Both the position numbers and the translations under genes were made by a program. From NCBI RefSeq assembly GCF_024733565.1, contig NZ_JANIOC010000001.1:1-64000 (forward strand): a stretch of 64,000 nucleotides of DNA, given 5' to 3'. Shown here in pieces: positions 42,259 through 51,133 of this stretch. The notes beneath the pieces were generated by a model, which was given only the letters and a program-made list of their open reading frames with translations, ran no database searches and was not told where the DNA came from. The stretch comes from Rossellomorea sp. SC111 (GTDB lineage Bacteria > Bacillota > Bacilli > Bacillales > Bacillaceae_B). Each line of letters starts with the position of its first letter. The stretch's first letter is position 1.

Positions 42259-42618
42259 TCATCCCAAATAAAGGTACTCATTGCATTTTTTTTCAGATTC
42301 GATGAGCAGATATCCCTTCACATCGAAGCCGAGCCGTTTTAATTGTCTCACACCCACATTACACTCGACTAGACTGCTTCCCATCACAATGACTGGCCCT
42401 TCAGGAATATCACTTGCATATCTTCGGATGTATCCACAAGGCAGGGCTACGACCTCTTCGCAATCTCCTTTAGAAGAGTCCTGATAATCCCTGACATCGA
42501 CTACTACCTGTTCTGCTGTCACATCAAGGGAATTCCATCGTTTTATTCGTACGGGAAAATATCGATAATACATCATATATGAGAGTAGACCGACTAATAA
42601 TAATGTTAGTAGAGGCAT
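42259..42618 (-). CDS. Membrane-anchored degenerate rhodanese-like protein
   Basis: The 119-residue protein has one N-terminal membrane helix (MPLLTLLLVGLLSYMMYY) and a rhodanese-like fold (VVVDVRDY; PVIVMGSSLVECNVGVRQLK; RLGFDVKGYL). Aligned to the active-site loop CxxGxRS, the catalytic Cys is Gly (VMG), so sulfur transfer by the usual mechanism is unlikely unless the nearby Cys substitutes. A 40-bp palindrome lies 26 bp upstream within the apparent promoter. Confidence 0.7.
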   Translation of the reverse strand: MPLLTLLLVGLLSYMMYYRYFPVRIKRWNSLDVTAEQVVVDVRDYQDSSKGDCEEVVALPCGYIRRYASDIPEGPVIVMGSSLVECNVGVRQLKRLGFDVKGYLLIESEKKCNEYLYLG

Positions 42619-42643
42619 ACTGCTATCATCCTTTTCATTAATC

Positions 42644-42683
42644 TCATTTCATTATATACCTATATAGGTATATAATGAAATGA
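42644..42683. promoter_or_regulatory. 40-bp perfect palindrome, probable operator-promoter
   Basis: TCATTTCATTATATACCTAT is followed immediately by its exact reverse complement, with no loop. On the minus strand the right half gives TTCATT, 17 nt, TATAAT, so ATACCTATATAGGTAT sits in the spacer between -35 and -10 of the rhodanese-like gene promoter. ATACC..GGTAT half-sites resemble CsoR/CstR-family operators, which often control rhodanese genes. The sequence-only evidence for a specific repressor is weak, and the symmetry itself is unambiguous. Confidence 0.6.
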
Positions 42684-42720
42684 ATTGCTCATTCGCACTT
42701 TTCCTGAAAAGGGTTCAATA

Positions 42721-43005
42721 TTAAAGATTCCGTTCTATCATTAATTGATCTGCCATTTCGATATGTAGCTGGATTAGGCCGACTTTATCTTCGTTTGATA
42801 AGTGGGATTCAATAATTCTTTTAGTTGAAGTGAAATATTTTACTTCAATGGATTTACGAACCCTGGGATGACTATTGGCATCTTCCAATTCACGTTTAAC
42901 GGCTTCTTTCAAGACTTGTTCCGATGAAACGGCATCGTTTGTTAACATGCGGTTTTTCCATATTTGTCTGTATGATATCAGCAAATCGTTGAATACTACT
43001 GACAT
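42721..43005 (-). CDS. Hypothetical protein (94 aa)
   Basis: Mostly helical, charged and soluble: MSVVFNDLLISYRQIWKNRM, then VLKEAVKRELEDANSH, VKYFTSTKRIIESH and LIQLHIEMADQLMIERN. No motif recognised. Start placed at the ATG at 43005, with AAAGGATG upstream, or at a TTG two codons earlier. Diverges from the zinc-ribbon gene. Confidence 0.6.
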   Translation of the reverse strand: MSVVFNDLLISYRQIWKNRMLTNDAVSSEQVLKEAVKRELEDANSHPRVRKSIEVKYFTSTKRIIESHLSNEDKVGLIQLHIEMADQLMIERNL

Positions 43006-43074
43006 ATTCAATCATCCTTTACATAAAATCTTTATTCCTTAACCATACTAAAAAAAAGAAGAAAGGTGATATCC

Positions 43075-43323
43075 ATGACTACACCCTATCGCTGTCCCAG
43101 CTGTAAAACGAATCGAACCCGGTTTAATATTATACAACAAGTACCTCAGAGTGTGAAACTTGATCCTGCTTCAGGAGAAGTCGTCCAAAATTATGAGCAA
43201 AATCAACTCGAGCCATTTCATCTCGCTTACAACGGACCCCAATTAAAGGTTCAATGTGCGGCTTGCGGCTTGGTAGAGGATGAAATGACCTTTAAAAAAT
43301 TTGGAGAAAGTACAATGTCATAA
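43075..43323 (+). CDS. Small zinc-ribbon-like protein (82 aa)
   Basis: It has two CxxC pairs, CPSC (7-10) and CAAC near residue 62, separated by a beta-rich stretch, which fits a zinc-ribbon fold. No other motif was seen. The start [10 protein letters not shown] follows GAAAGGTGATATCC. DNA/RNA binding or a structural role is possible, but not inferable. It ends at a bidirectional terminator. Confidence 0.7.
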   Translation: MTTPYRCPSCKTNRTRFNIIQQVPQSVKLDPASGEVVQNYEQNQLEPFHLAYNGPQLKVQCAACGLVEDEMTFKKFGESTMS

Positions 43324-43327
43324 TCAG

Positions 43328-43381
43328 TAAGAGGGTAACCATGCCTGCTACTTTCAGCAGACATGGTTACCCTCTTTTATT
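43328..43381. terminator. Bidirectional terminator
   Basis: AAGAGGGTAACCATG...CATGGTTACCCTCTT with inner pairing TGCTG/CAGCA gives a stem of roughly 20 bp. It separates the zinc-ribbon gene from the convergent drug exporter. Confidence 0.92.
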
Positions 43382-43390
43382 TAATGGATC

Positions 43391-45010
43391 TTATTGATTG
43401 GAAGCTTCTTTAAGCTTCGTTTCCTTTTCTTCCTCTGTGGCATCTTTATTCGACATCCTTAATGGGATCTCTTTCATAAAGAAGGTTAAAAGAAATCCAA
43501 CAAGGAGAATCATGGCTCCAATAAAGAAGACATTTGTTAAGGCAAAACTCAATGATTCTCTTACACCTTCCAGGATGGATGCATAGATCCCCTGGAATTC
43601 TTGTGGCAATGCTGATTGAAGCTCTTTTAATTTCCCACCGTTCATGATGTTCTGTGGGTCTTGAAGCTGCTTCATGACACCAGCCGTTTCAGGATCTGTT
43701 AGTAATGGAGAGTCTTTTACTGATGACATTTTCTCTGTCATCTTTGAAGTCATGGAAGAATTCATCACCGTTCCCATGATCGCCACCCCTATTGTTCCAC
43801 CGATTTGTCTGAACAATTGCGTTGCAGCAGTGGCAACTCCAAGAAATTTATGCTGCACTGCGTTTTGAACCGTCAGCGTAAAGACAGGGAAACTCAGTCC
43901 TAGTCCAGTTCCTACTATAATGATATTTATCAGGGCTCTGGCGTTGGTCGTATTCGTATCCATGAAGGATAACAGAATCATACCCGTACTCATGACGAAC
44001 AAACCGATCAGTGCCAGAAACTTATATTTCCCTGTCTTCGTAATGATTTGTCCCCCTATTGTACTGGCAAGTACCATACTCAATGTCATGGGCATCATCA
44101 CAAGCCCAGATTTCGTCGCGGATGTCCCCATTACGCCTTGAATGAAGAAAGGCATATACATAATGGCCCCGAACATCCCGGCTCCAAGAATGAATCCGAT
44201 GATATTTGAAAGGGTGAATATCTGATTCTTAAACAATTGTAGTGGAAGTACAGGATTACTTGCTCTCTTCTCTGTAATGATGAATAGAACCAATGCTACA
44301 ACCGAGAGGGTCAGTAACCCAATGATCTGAAGGGAAACCCACTCATAATCGTTTCCACCCCACGTAAAGGCGAGTAATAACGGAATGATTGTTAACGTTA
44401 GCATGATGGATCCAAGATAATCCACTTTCAGGCCTCTCTTTGGTTCTTGGGAAGGAAACATTTTATAAATCATCCCAAATGCGATGAATCCTACTGGGAG
44501 GAATACCCAGAATACCCAGTGCCAATCGGCATTATCTACGATCCAACCCCCAAGTGTCGGACCGAATACACTGGCTAAACCAAACACACTGCTCATCAGC
44601 CCCTGCCATTTCCCTCTTTCACGGGGAGAGAATAAGTCCCCTACAGCAGTGAAGGCTGTCGACATGATCATCCCTGCACCGAAGCCTTGAATCCCCCGGA
44701 AAATGATTAACTGTATAATGGAAGCGGAAAGTCCGTTTAAGAACGAACCAATCATGAAGACTCCAATCCCAAGTAGAATGAAAGGCTTCCTTCCATACAT
44801 ATCAGATAATTTACCGACCAATATGGCGGTTACGGAGCTGGTTAACATGAAGATAGTGAATACCCAGCTATAATAATCCATACCTCCGATTTCCGAAATG
44901 ATTTTAGGCAATGCGGTGCCCACAATGGTTTGATTCAATGCGGCGAATAACATGGCTGACATGATCGCAATCATAATCAATACCTTTTTCCGATGTTCTA
45001 AATGCTCCAT
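43391..45010 (-). CDS. DHA2/EmrB-QacA family MFS drug exporter (14 TM)
   Basis: The 539-residue proton-driven exporter has 14 predicted membrane segments. DHA2 signatures are LNQTIVGTALPKI (motif D1), GKLSDMYGRKPFI (motif A), GFGAGMIMSTAFTAVGDLF and the motif C-like VFGPTLGGWIVD. The start MEHLEHRKK at 45010 follows GAGGGAGACAGAGAAT. It is preceded by a marR gene in the same direction, a standard repressor-pump arrangement. The substrate is unknown. Confidence 0.92.
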   Translation of the reverse strand: MEHLEHRKKVLIMIAIMSAMLFAALNQTIVGTALPKIISEIGGMDYYSWVFTIFMLTSSVTAILVGKLSDMYGRKPFILLGIGVFMIGSFLNGLSASIIQLIIFRGIQGFGAGMIMSTAFTAVGDLFSPRERGKWQGLMSSVFGLASVFGPTLGGWIVDNADWHWVFWVFLPVGFIAFGMIYKMFPSQEPKRGLKVDYLGSIMLTLTIIPLLLAFTWGGNDYEWVSLQIIGLLTLSVVALVLFIITEKRASNPVLPLQLFKNQIFTLSNIIGFILGAGMFGAIMYMPFFIQGVMGTSATKSGLVMMPMTLSMVLASTIGGQIITKTGKYKFLALIGLFVMSTGMILLSFMDTNTTNARALINIIIVGTGLGLSFPVFTLTVQNAVQHKFLGVATAATQLFRQIGGTIGVAIMGTVMNSSMTSKMTEKMSSVKDSPLLTDPETAGVMKQLQDPQNIMNGGKLKELQSALPQEFQGIYASILEGVRESLSFALTNVFFIGAMILLVGFLLTFFMKEIPLRMSNKDATEEEKETKLKEASNQ

Positions 45011-45193
45011 ATTCTCTGTCTCCCTCAATATTTATAGTATGAATAATTAACCAACTTAAGTAAATGAGCATAATAGAAGGGATGACCAATCTAAAGGTCA
45101 ACCCTTTTTCATTCCTGTTGAATATATGGCTGAACACTTCTGTTTCAGAAGCAGAACAGTGTCATTTACAGGATATTATCTTGAAAAATGTTA

Positions 45194-45619
45194 TTACTTA
45201 CGAACGGATGAACTCAACAGTTTCTCAAACAGTTCGATCAGGTGATGGATCTCCTCTTTTTCAAAGGTTTGGAATAACTGCTGAAAATAGTGCGACTTCT
45301 TCTCTTCACACTGGGCCAGCACTTCCACTCCTTGAGGAGTGATGGCCAATTCTACGACTCTGCGATCTTCATTGGATCGTTGTCTTGTGATATAGCCTTT
45401 TTCAACTAGTGTATCTGTAATGGACGTAATGTGACTTGCGGAGACTTCCATTCGCTTTGAAATTTCCGAGGATTTCAGTGCACCATTTTCCCTGATGAGT
45501 TGAAGCACCCGGAATTCCCCATTTGAAATGAATTCTCCAAAGATGGTTCGAATATCTGATTTCATCATTCTAAAAACGGACCTAAACAGTCCTTCTAGCT
45601 CGAACAATTCTTTTCCCAC
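45194..45619 (-). CDS. MarR-family transcriptional regulator
   Basis: The 141-residue winged-helix protein carries ALKSSEISKRMEVSASHITS (recognition helix) and VEKGYITRQRSNEDRRVVEL (wing with the DRR motif). It probably represses itself and the exporter downstream. Perfect 8-bp palindromes AGTTAACT (about 45660) and ACTTAAGT (about 45055) lie upstream of each gene and could be operator halves. The 183-bp gap to the exporter also holds a hairpin (GGGATGACC/GGTCAACCC, 45078-45106) with a T-run only on the opposite strand. Confidence 0.88.
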   Translation of the reverse strand: MGKELFELEGLFRSVFRMMKSDIRTIFGEFISNGEFRVLQLIRENGALKSSEISKRMEVSASHITSITDTLVEKGYITRQRSNEDRRVVELAITPQGVEVLAQCEEKKSHYFQQLFQTFEKEEIHHLIELFEKLLSSSVRK

Positions 45620-45784
45620 TAAAAATCGACCTTTCTTACACTCAATAAATACTTCACTAAGTTAACTATTTAATAATATACATTTTATCTGAAATTGTCA
45701 ATGATTTAAATTTGTTATGACCATTATCACATTGAATCCCCTTTTAGAGAAAAACGAATTAAGGACTCCCCCACCGCCTCCAGA

Positions 45785-46705
45785 TTACTCCGTCAGGTCA
45801 ATCTTCTGTAAAGACTGTATTATTTCTTCTTTATGTAAATTTTCTCCGATTATGACGAAGTTCGTAGGGTATTTCATATCTCCGGGCATAAAGAGCGGCA
45901 TGCCGTATGAATACTGAAACAACGCAGGATAGTTCCTTCCTTGCAATGGAACATACCCCTTCATTCTGTAAATGGTATCAGGCTGGGTTTTCACCCATTC
46001 TTCAAAGTCTTCTCCATTTACATTACCACTGAAGGTATAGACGACTGCCTGCAGGGTCAGATGGTCCCCAATCGTGGACTTATCATATGATATTGCCTCT
46101 TGTTTTGCACTTAAAGAAAGAATATCTTCCATGGATACCTGAGAATAGTTTGTTAAATACACCTTGGCATTTTGATTAATTTGCTGTAGTTCATAAGAAA
46201 ACGTCCCCTGTTCCATTTCAGTAAGCAAGTCCATTTTATTTGCAATTATGTACTGGGCATGACGGATTTGTTCTCTCATCAAATGTAAGACAGCCGGACT
46301 GAAGTCGCCTCTATTACGCCATTGCAGGCCATCCACTATTGTGACGATTCCCTTGAATTCAAAGCGATCGGCGAACAGAGGAGACAGAATGGAATCGACC
46401 ACCTCAACCGGATGTGCAGCACCCGTTGTTTCTATGACCATAACATCAAAGTCTTCGTTCACTAGAAGTTCCTGGAGCTGTGACTCCAATTTCTCTGAAA
46501 TGGTGCAGCAAATACATCCATCAAGAAGTTCACGTAATGCTGTGTCATCCTCCACCGCATCACTATCGATGGATACACTTCCTAATTCATTCATCAATAC
46601 CGCGGGTTTTTTATCATGATCCTTTAAAGATTTCAGCAATTGTTTAAGTAAAGTCGTTTTTCCACTGCCAAGAAATCCGGATAATATATAGACATCTTTT
46701 TTCAT
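45785..46705 (-). CDS. CobW/COG0523-family metal-chaperone GTPase
   Basis: The 306-residue G3E-family GTPase has Walker A SGFLGSGKTT (9-18), the metal-binding GCICC (Cys64, 66, 67), ETTGAAHP and guanine-specificity NKMD. A CobW C-terminal domain follows from about 210. Members deliver zinc or other metals to client proteins. No Zur-like box was recognised upstream. The start MKKDVYIL follows GGAAAGGAAGGTTAC. Confidence 0.9.
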   Translation of the reverse strand: MKKDVYILSGFLGSGKTTLLKQLLKSLKDHDKKPAVLMNELGSVSIDSDAVEDDTALRELLDGCICCTISEKLESQLQELLVNEDFDVMVIETTGAAHPVEVVDSILSPLFADRFEFKGIVTIVDGLQWRNRGDFSPAVLHLMREQIRHAQYIIANKMDLLTEMEQGTFSYELQQINQNAKVYLTNYSQVSMEDILSLSAKQEAISYDKSTIGDHLTLQAVVYTFSGNVNGEDFEEWVKTQPDTIYRMKGYVPLQGRNYPALFQYSYGMPLFMPGDMKYPTNFVIIGENLHKEEIIQSLQKIDLTE

Positions 46706-46918
46706 GTAACCTTCCTTTCCATTCATCCCTATACACATTTTATTAGAAAGTGAATAGGAACACAACGGACATCATGACTTGATGACAATAGGAAAGGAAG
46801 AATTATTCATTTAAAGAGCGTTATCCACTTTTTTTACGCATAGAATGTAATATGAAGATGGTGGATGTGTACCGTCCCATCTGGACTTTTGATGAACCAT
46901 TAAAAGGTGGGGATATTC

Positions 46919-47644
46919 ATGTATTATGAGAAGATTGTTCCGCTCAAGTTAAGAGATTTTCTGAAGAATCCTTCTCATGAAACATTGAAGGATCTGTTAC
47001 TTCATAATACCGGCGAAACAGATTATGTGGATTTCAAGTCCGATTGGATCGAATTCACCAAGATGGCAAAACATATCCTGGCCATATCGAATACAGGAGG
47101 TGGATGTATCATCATCGGGGTGATGCAATTTGATGATGGATCAGTCGAATTAAAAGGATTGACCGATGAAGAATTTCTGGATAAAGCAGATGTTGACAAT
47201 AAATTACAACATCTGCTGCCTAAATATTTGCGTTATCGAACTGAAGACTTCATTTTTCCTGAAAGCACCCATCCATTGATGAGCCAAAAGCGTTTCCAAG
47301 TCCTCATAATCGATTATGATCCAAGGTACGTTCCTTACACTTCCATTGTCACAAGGGGGGAATTGCGCTACGGGGCAATCTATGCCAGGCAAGGAACCAA
47401 GACGATTGAGGCTACTCACGACAAATTAGTGGATGTCATTCTCCGAAAAGTTCAGTCAGGTGGGTCAGACAGCGATGAAAAAACATTAAAGGATCACCTT
47501 GAACATTTAAAAATTCTCCATATGGAATATGATCTGGCAGATGATCAAAAATACAAGGACTACCTCCACGATTTGATCCTAAGAAAAATGAGAAAGATTG
47601 AATCGTTCCTTGACCTTGATTCCTCTGAATTTCATTCATGGTGA
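46919..47644 (+). CDS. AlbA_2/Schlafen-type DNA-binding domain protein
   Basis: This 241-residue protein has an AlbA_2 domain (about 20-165): ETDYVDFKSDWIEFTKMAKH, AISNTGGGCIIIGV, RYGAIYARQGTKTIEAT. A charged helical C-terminal tail follows (HLEHLKILHMEYDLADD). Full-length relatives often carry a C-terminal HTH or helicase part, which is absent here. Such proteins are thought to bind nucleic acid, and some sit in defence loci, but no defence partner is adjacent. The ATG at 46919 follows AAAGGTGGGGATATTC. Confidence 0.8.
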   Translation: MYYEKIVPLKLRDFLKNPSHETLKDLLLHNTGETDYVDFKSDWIEFTKMAKHILAISNTGGGCIIIGVMQFDDGSVELKGLTDEEFLDKADVDNKLQHLLPKYLRYRTEDFIFPESTHPLMSQKRFQVLIIDYDPRYVPYTSIVTRGELRYGAIYARQGTKTIEATHDKLVDVILRKVQSGGSDSDEKTLKDHLEHLKILHMEYDLADDQKYKDYLHDLILRKMRKIESFLDLDSSEFHSW

Positions 47645-47775
47645 CGTGAACCAAGAAAGTCCATGATGACTGGATGTAAATCCTATTCCTCGAACACCAC
47701 CCTTTAAAAATCGTTTCGATCATGTGGGATACTTCCGTCGAGCGACCATCCATGAAGGAATCTGCTTACCGAAAT

Positions 47776-47812
47776 AAAAAAGATCCCAGGTGAAATCACC
47801 TGAGACCTAGAA
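47776..47812 (-). terminator. Terminator of ctpA
   Basis: On the minus strand AGGTCTCAGGTG, ATTT, CACCTGGGATCT, then TTTTTTATTT, immediately after the stop codon. Confidence 0.92.
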
Positions 47813-47813
47813 T

Positions 47814-49286
47814 TTATTGTTCTTTATTTAACACTTCAATGGCCTTTTTCAGTTGAGGATCGTTTTCTTTCAGCTTTTCTCTTAAGTCGGTCATAAGCTT
47901 TAAGATGGTTTCCCCGTTCAGTGTGCCTGTCACTTCCAGGTCGTTTTTCCCCTGGAATTCCTTAACGGCTGCCGTTGTATCTGCATCATAATAGCCGTCT
48001 ACTTTCCCGGGTTTTAAATCCAGGGCTTCGAGCATTTGCTCTGCTGTTTTCACTTGATCTGATAAATCTTCTTCCTTTAGTTCCTTGTCTGGATTGATGT
48101 AAGGAAGCTGGGCATAATCAGGCATTTTCACTTCAACATCTGGCTTGATGCCTTTTTCATGAATCCAATTTCCTTTTGGCGTCAGCCATTTAGCCGTCGT
48201 AAACTTCATGTTTGAGCCATCTTTGAAGGTTTCTGCCGTTTGGACGGTCCCTTTACCGAATGTCTTTGTTCCAACCAAAGGTATATCATTGGATTCACTT
48301 ACAGCTGCTGACAGGATTTCTGCAGCACTTGCACTACCTTCATCAACCAGTACAGCTGTAGGAACTTCAACCTTCTGACCTGATTCTGATACATACTTTT
48401 CCACTTTACCATTACTGTCTTTCACCTGGAATAAGACTTCACCTTCAGGCACAAACAGATTCGAGATCTTGACAGCTTGATCAAGTAACCCACCTGGATT
48501 TTGTCTAAGATCCAGAACGAGTTTCTTCATGCCTTTATCGTTCATTTCATTTAAGGCCTCTGTCAGTTCTTTATAGGTATTCTCTGAAAAACTCGTGATT
48601 TGGATTTCAGCTACACCATTATCTTTCATTTCCGCATAAACCGTTTCAATCGGAATCTCATCTCTTGTGATGGTGACTTCCATTGGCTTATCCTGACCCG
48701 GGCGCTGAATGGTCAAGGTTACCTTCGTGCCTTTTTCACCACGAATAAGAAGAACGGCATCTGTCACAGACATTCCCTGAATGCTTTTGTCATCTACCTT
48801 CGTGATGACATCGTTCGGCTGCAGGCCGGCTTTTTCTGCAGGAGAACCTTTAATTGGAGAGACGATGGATATGTAACCATCTTTCTCCTGAATTTCTGCT
48901 CCGATTCCTTCAAACGAAGAAGAAATGCTTTCCTGGAACTTCTTCGCCTCTTCCTCGTTCATATAATCGGAATAGGGATCCCCGACGCTATCGATCATCC
49001 CATTGATCGCACCGTTTACAAGTTTGTCCTGGTCCAGGTTCTTGTAATAATTCTGGTTTAACTTATCATAAGCTTCATACAGCTTCTCAAATTCCGATCG
49101 TTCTGTAACCCCTACATTGACTGCCTTTTCATCCCCAAACGCCAATGCAAATGTTGTAATTCCTGCCGTTAAGAATACGAGGAAAAATAGGAGCATGACG
49201 AATTTGAATTTTTTCATTTTTATAAAACTTGACTGGGTTTCTTGTTGTGCCTGTTCTGTCTTATCTTGTTCCAAAGCTTCCACCAC
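47814..49286 (-). CDS. ctpA: Carboxy-terminal processing protease (S41)
   Basis: The 490-residue protease has a cytoplasmic lead, a membrane anchor (about 28-50), a PDZ domain (about 125-200: GSPAEKAGLQPNDVITKV), an S41 catalytic core with Ser320 (GSASAAE) and Lys345 (FGKGTVQ), and a C-terminal peptidoglycan-binding domain (about 425-475). The external catalytic domain degrades or processes envelope proteins. Its position near yodJ, deoD and yodL matches the B. subtilis ctpA locus, and size and domains agree. Confidence 0.95.
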   Translation of the reverse strand: MVEALEQDKTEQAQQETQSSFIKMKKFKFVMLLFFLVFLTAGITTFALAFGDEKAVNVGVTERSEFEKLYEAYDKLNQNYYKNLDQDKLVNGAINGMIDSVGDPYSDYMNEEEAKKFQESISSSFEGIGAEIQEKDGYISIVSPIKGSPAEKAGLQPNDVITKVDDKSIQGMSVTDAVLLIRGEKGTKVTLTIQRPGQDKPMEVTITRDEIPIETVYAEMKDNGVAEIQITSFSENTYKELTEALNEMNDKGMKKLVLDLRQNPGGLLDQAVKISNLFVPEGEVLFQVKDSNGKVEKYVSESGQKVEVPTAVLVDEGSASAAEILSAAVSESNDIPLVGTKTFGKGTVQTAETFKDGSNMKFTTAKWLTPKGNWIHEKGIKPDVEVKMPDYAQLPYINPDKELKEEDLSDQVKTAEQMLEALDLKPGKVDGYYDADTTAAVKEFQGKNDLEVTGTLNGETILKLMTDLREKLKENDPQLKKAIEVLNKEQ

Positions 49287-49391
49287 TTTCGTTGCTATGT
49301 ATCTTGTGTGAATTTTCGTTTAGAATATCATGAAACATCCCGCTGAGCAATCTTAAGCTCATAACTTCTTCATTCTATCAGCTTTTCCATG

Positions 49392-49979
49392 TTAGCGAAA
49401 GGAAAATTCATCTTTCCCATTATGATGTGTCAAAATCGTCGTAAAAAAACCAACCGTGCTTACAGCTAACAAAGAATATAAAAATGCTTCCGTTCCAATT
49501 ATGGGGAAGCCAGCCATTAGCACGACACTATCAAAGGCAAAGATCAGCTTACCGACATTCCATCCAAAAGTCTTTCCCATTAATTGTGCCAATAAGTCAG
49601 ATCCACCCGTCGCAGAATTCCCCCTTAACATGAGGCCTATTCCGATCCCGACAAAAGCACCACCAAAAAAAGCACTCATTAGCGGAGGAAGATGTAAGAG
49701 GGTATGCCAATGATAAAAGTAATCAATCATCAAAGAGGACAACCATAGCCCATGAATACTGTTATAAAAAAGAATTCGATCTTTAAAAAATGCAAGCAGA
49801 TAAAGGGGGATACTCAGGAGAATGATGGTAAGACCTGGTTTCACACCAAGCCAATAGTGGGCAATCAATCCGATCCCAATCATGCCCCCATCAAGAAAAT
49901 GGTGGGGGACGAAAAATAGATTGATGCCCACCCCGACGAAAACACTTCCAATGATGATAATACTAAACACCCTCATCAT
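49392..49979 (-). CDS. YitT-family membrane protein (DUF161-only)
   Basis: This roughly 195-residue protein has five or six membrane segments with the YitT-family pattern: GVGINLFFVPHHFLDGGMIG, GVKPGLTIILLSIPLYLLA, GIGIGLMLRGNSATGGSDLLA. The cytoplasmic DUF2179 domain found in most family members is missing. Function is unknown. The start at MMRVFSI is likely (GGTGG upstream). A longer N-terminus is possible. Confidence 0.75.
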   Translation of the reverse strand: MMRVFSIIIIGSVFVGVGINLFFVPHHFLDGGMIGIGLIAHYWLGVKPGLTIILLSIPLYLLAFFKDRILFYNSIHGLWLSSLMIDYFYHWHTLLHLPPLMSAFFGGAFVGIGIGLMLRGNSATGGSDLLAQLMGKTFGWNVGKLIFAFDSVVLMAGFPIIGTEAFLYSLLAVSTVGFFTTILTHHNGKDEFSFR

Positions 49980-50093
49980 ATCATCCACCCACCAATCCCA
50001 AATTGGACATCCCTTATTACTGTTGTATGTGAAAATATAAAAAAAGAGAACAAGGCGGAAAGGAATATCTCCCCTTATTCCCTGAATCTCCAT

Positions 50094-50134
50094 TTAAAAA
50101 GGGGTCAGGAACATAGTCCCTGACCCTTTATCAT
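50094..50134. terminator. Bidirectional terminator
   Basis: AAAAAGGGGTCAGGAAC and GTCCCTGACCCTTT form a strong stem between the yodJ stop codon and the YitT-family gene. Both genes are on the minus strand, so it terminates yodJ. Confidence 0.85.
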
Positions 50135-50136
50135 CA

Positions 50137-50985
50137 TTAGATTTTCTTTACATTATTAAAGTACTCTTCAAGTGTCCAATCGTTTTCATGAATCACTTTA
50201 GCGGCTTCCTTCCCAACATATCTATAGTGCCAAGGCTCATATTGATATTTGGTAATGGATACCTTATCTTCAGGGTAGCGAAGAATGAACCCGTACTTAT
50301 ATGCATTCTCTGCCAGCCATTTTCCTTCTTTCGTATCAGCAAATTCTATATTTACTTGAAATTGGTTGCTTTGACTGGAAATATCCATAGCCAATCCTGA
50401 TTGGTGCTCACTTTGTCCCGGAGGCGCAACGGCCATGACCGCCTTTTCTTCACCGAATTGGGCTATTTCCCTATCAAGGAGCATTTTCTGGTACTCGTAT
50501 GAACGGTAACCTGAAATGGCTGTCAAGAATACCCCTCCAGATTTAGCATCTGCGAACATCTTTTCCAGCTGCTGTGCCGCTTCTTTACGGAGGTGCGCTT
50601 TTTCAAGGTCCTGATCCCCGAATACGAAAGGAACGTTAGGACGGACTAGATCTGCAGGTTTGTATTCATCTAATGCATATTCCTTATTTACCAATGCTAA
50701 TAAATTGGAGGGATTTTGAATGACCTGTTTTCCACCCACGACTTTTACGTCATTGAAGTATTGGGACTCTAATTGCAGCTCTTTTGGAACCGCTTCTTCG
50801 TCGGACGGCTTCTGTTCCGGCGATGCTTGTTCATCCTGCCCGTTGTCAGGTGTCTGCACCTTTGGTTCCTTTTCCTGTGTCTCTTGCTGTTTTTGGCCAA
50901 ATAATTCGTCTGACCACTCTTCTACTTGCGAACAACCTGATAACATAACCAGGGAGGCAGCAGTTACGAAGATGATCTTTTTCAT
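50137..50985 (-). CDS. yodJ: D-Ala-D-Ala carboxypeptidase lipoprotein (VanY/LdcB type)
   Basis: The 282-residue lipoprotein has signal peptide and lipobox LSGC (Cys19), an acidic Gln/Glu/Pro-rich linker to about residue 80, and a VanY domain with zinc ligands in GQSEHQSGLAMDIS (HxxxxxxD) and WHYRYVG. It trims peptidoglycan stem peptides outside the cell. The start MKKIIFVTAAS follows AGGTGAAAGT. yodJ-deoD adjacency matches B. subtilis. Confidence 0.92.
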   Translation of the reverse strand: MKKIIFVTAASLVMLSGCSQVEEWSDELFGQKQQETQEKEPKVQTPDNGQDEQASPEQKPSDEEAVPKELQLESQYFNDVKVVGGKQVIQNPSNLLALVNKEYALDEYKPADLVRPNVPFVFGDQDLEKAHLRKEAAQQLEKMFADAKSGGVFLTAISGYRSYEYQKMLLDREIAQFGEEKAVMAVAPPGQSEHQSGLAMDISSQSNQFQVNIEFADTKEGKWLAENAYKYGFILRYPEDKVSITKYQYEPWHYRYVGKEAAKVIHENDWTLEEYFNNVKKI

Positions 50986-51071
50986 ACTTTCACCTAGTTT
51001 CTCTATAATGGTTCCATTCTCCATCTTACCATGTCCAGAGCTATATGTAAGCAGGATAAACTTCACAAAAT

Positions 51072-51117
51072 GAAAAACTGCCTATCAACCCGATTCGGGA
51101 TTGTAAGCAGTTTTTTC
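51072..51117. terminator. Terminator of deoD
   Basis: AAAAACTGCCTATCAACCCGA and TCGGGATTGTAAGCAGTTTTTT form an imperfect stem of about 18 bp with U-tracts on both strands. Confidence 0.88.
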
Positions 51118-51133
51118 CTATTGCCGCTGTAAT

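Noticed and set aside
45064-45342. Plus-strand frame of about 90 codons between marR and the exporter
   Set aside because: It is mainly antisense to marR, has no ribosome binding site and no family resemblance.
47645-47775. Small gene between the AlbA_2 gene and ctpA
   Set aside because: No frame with a ribosome binding site. The minus-strand frame there mostly overlaps the AlbA_2 gene.
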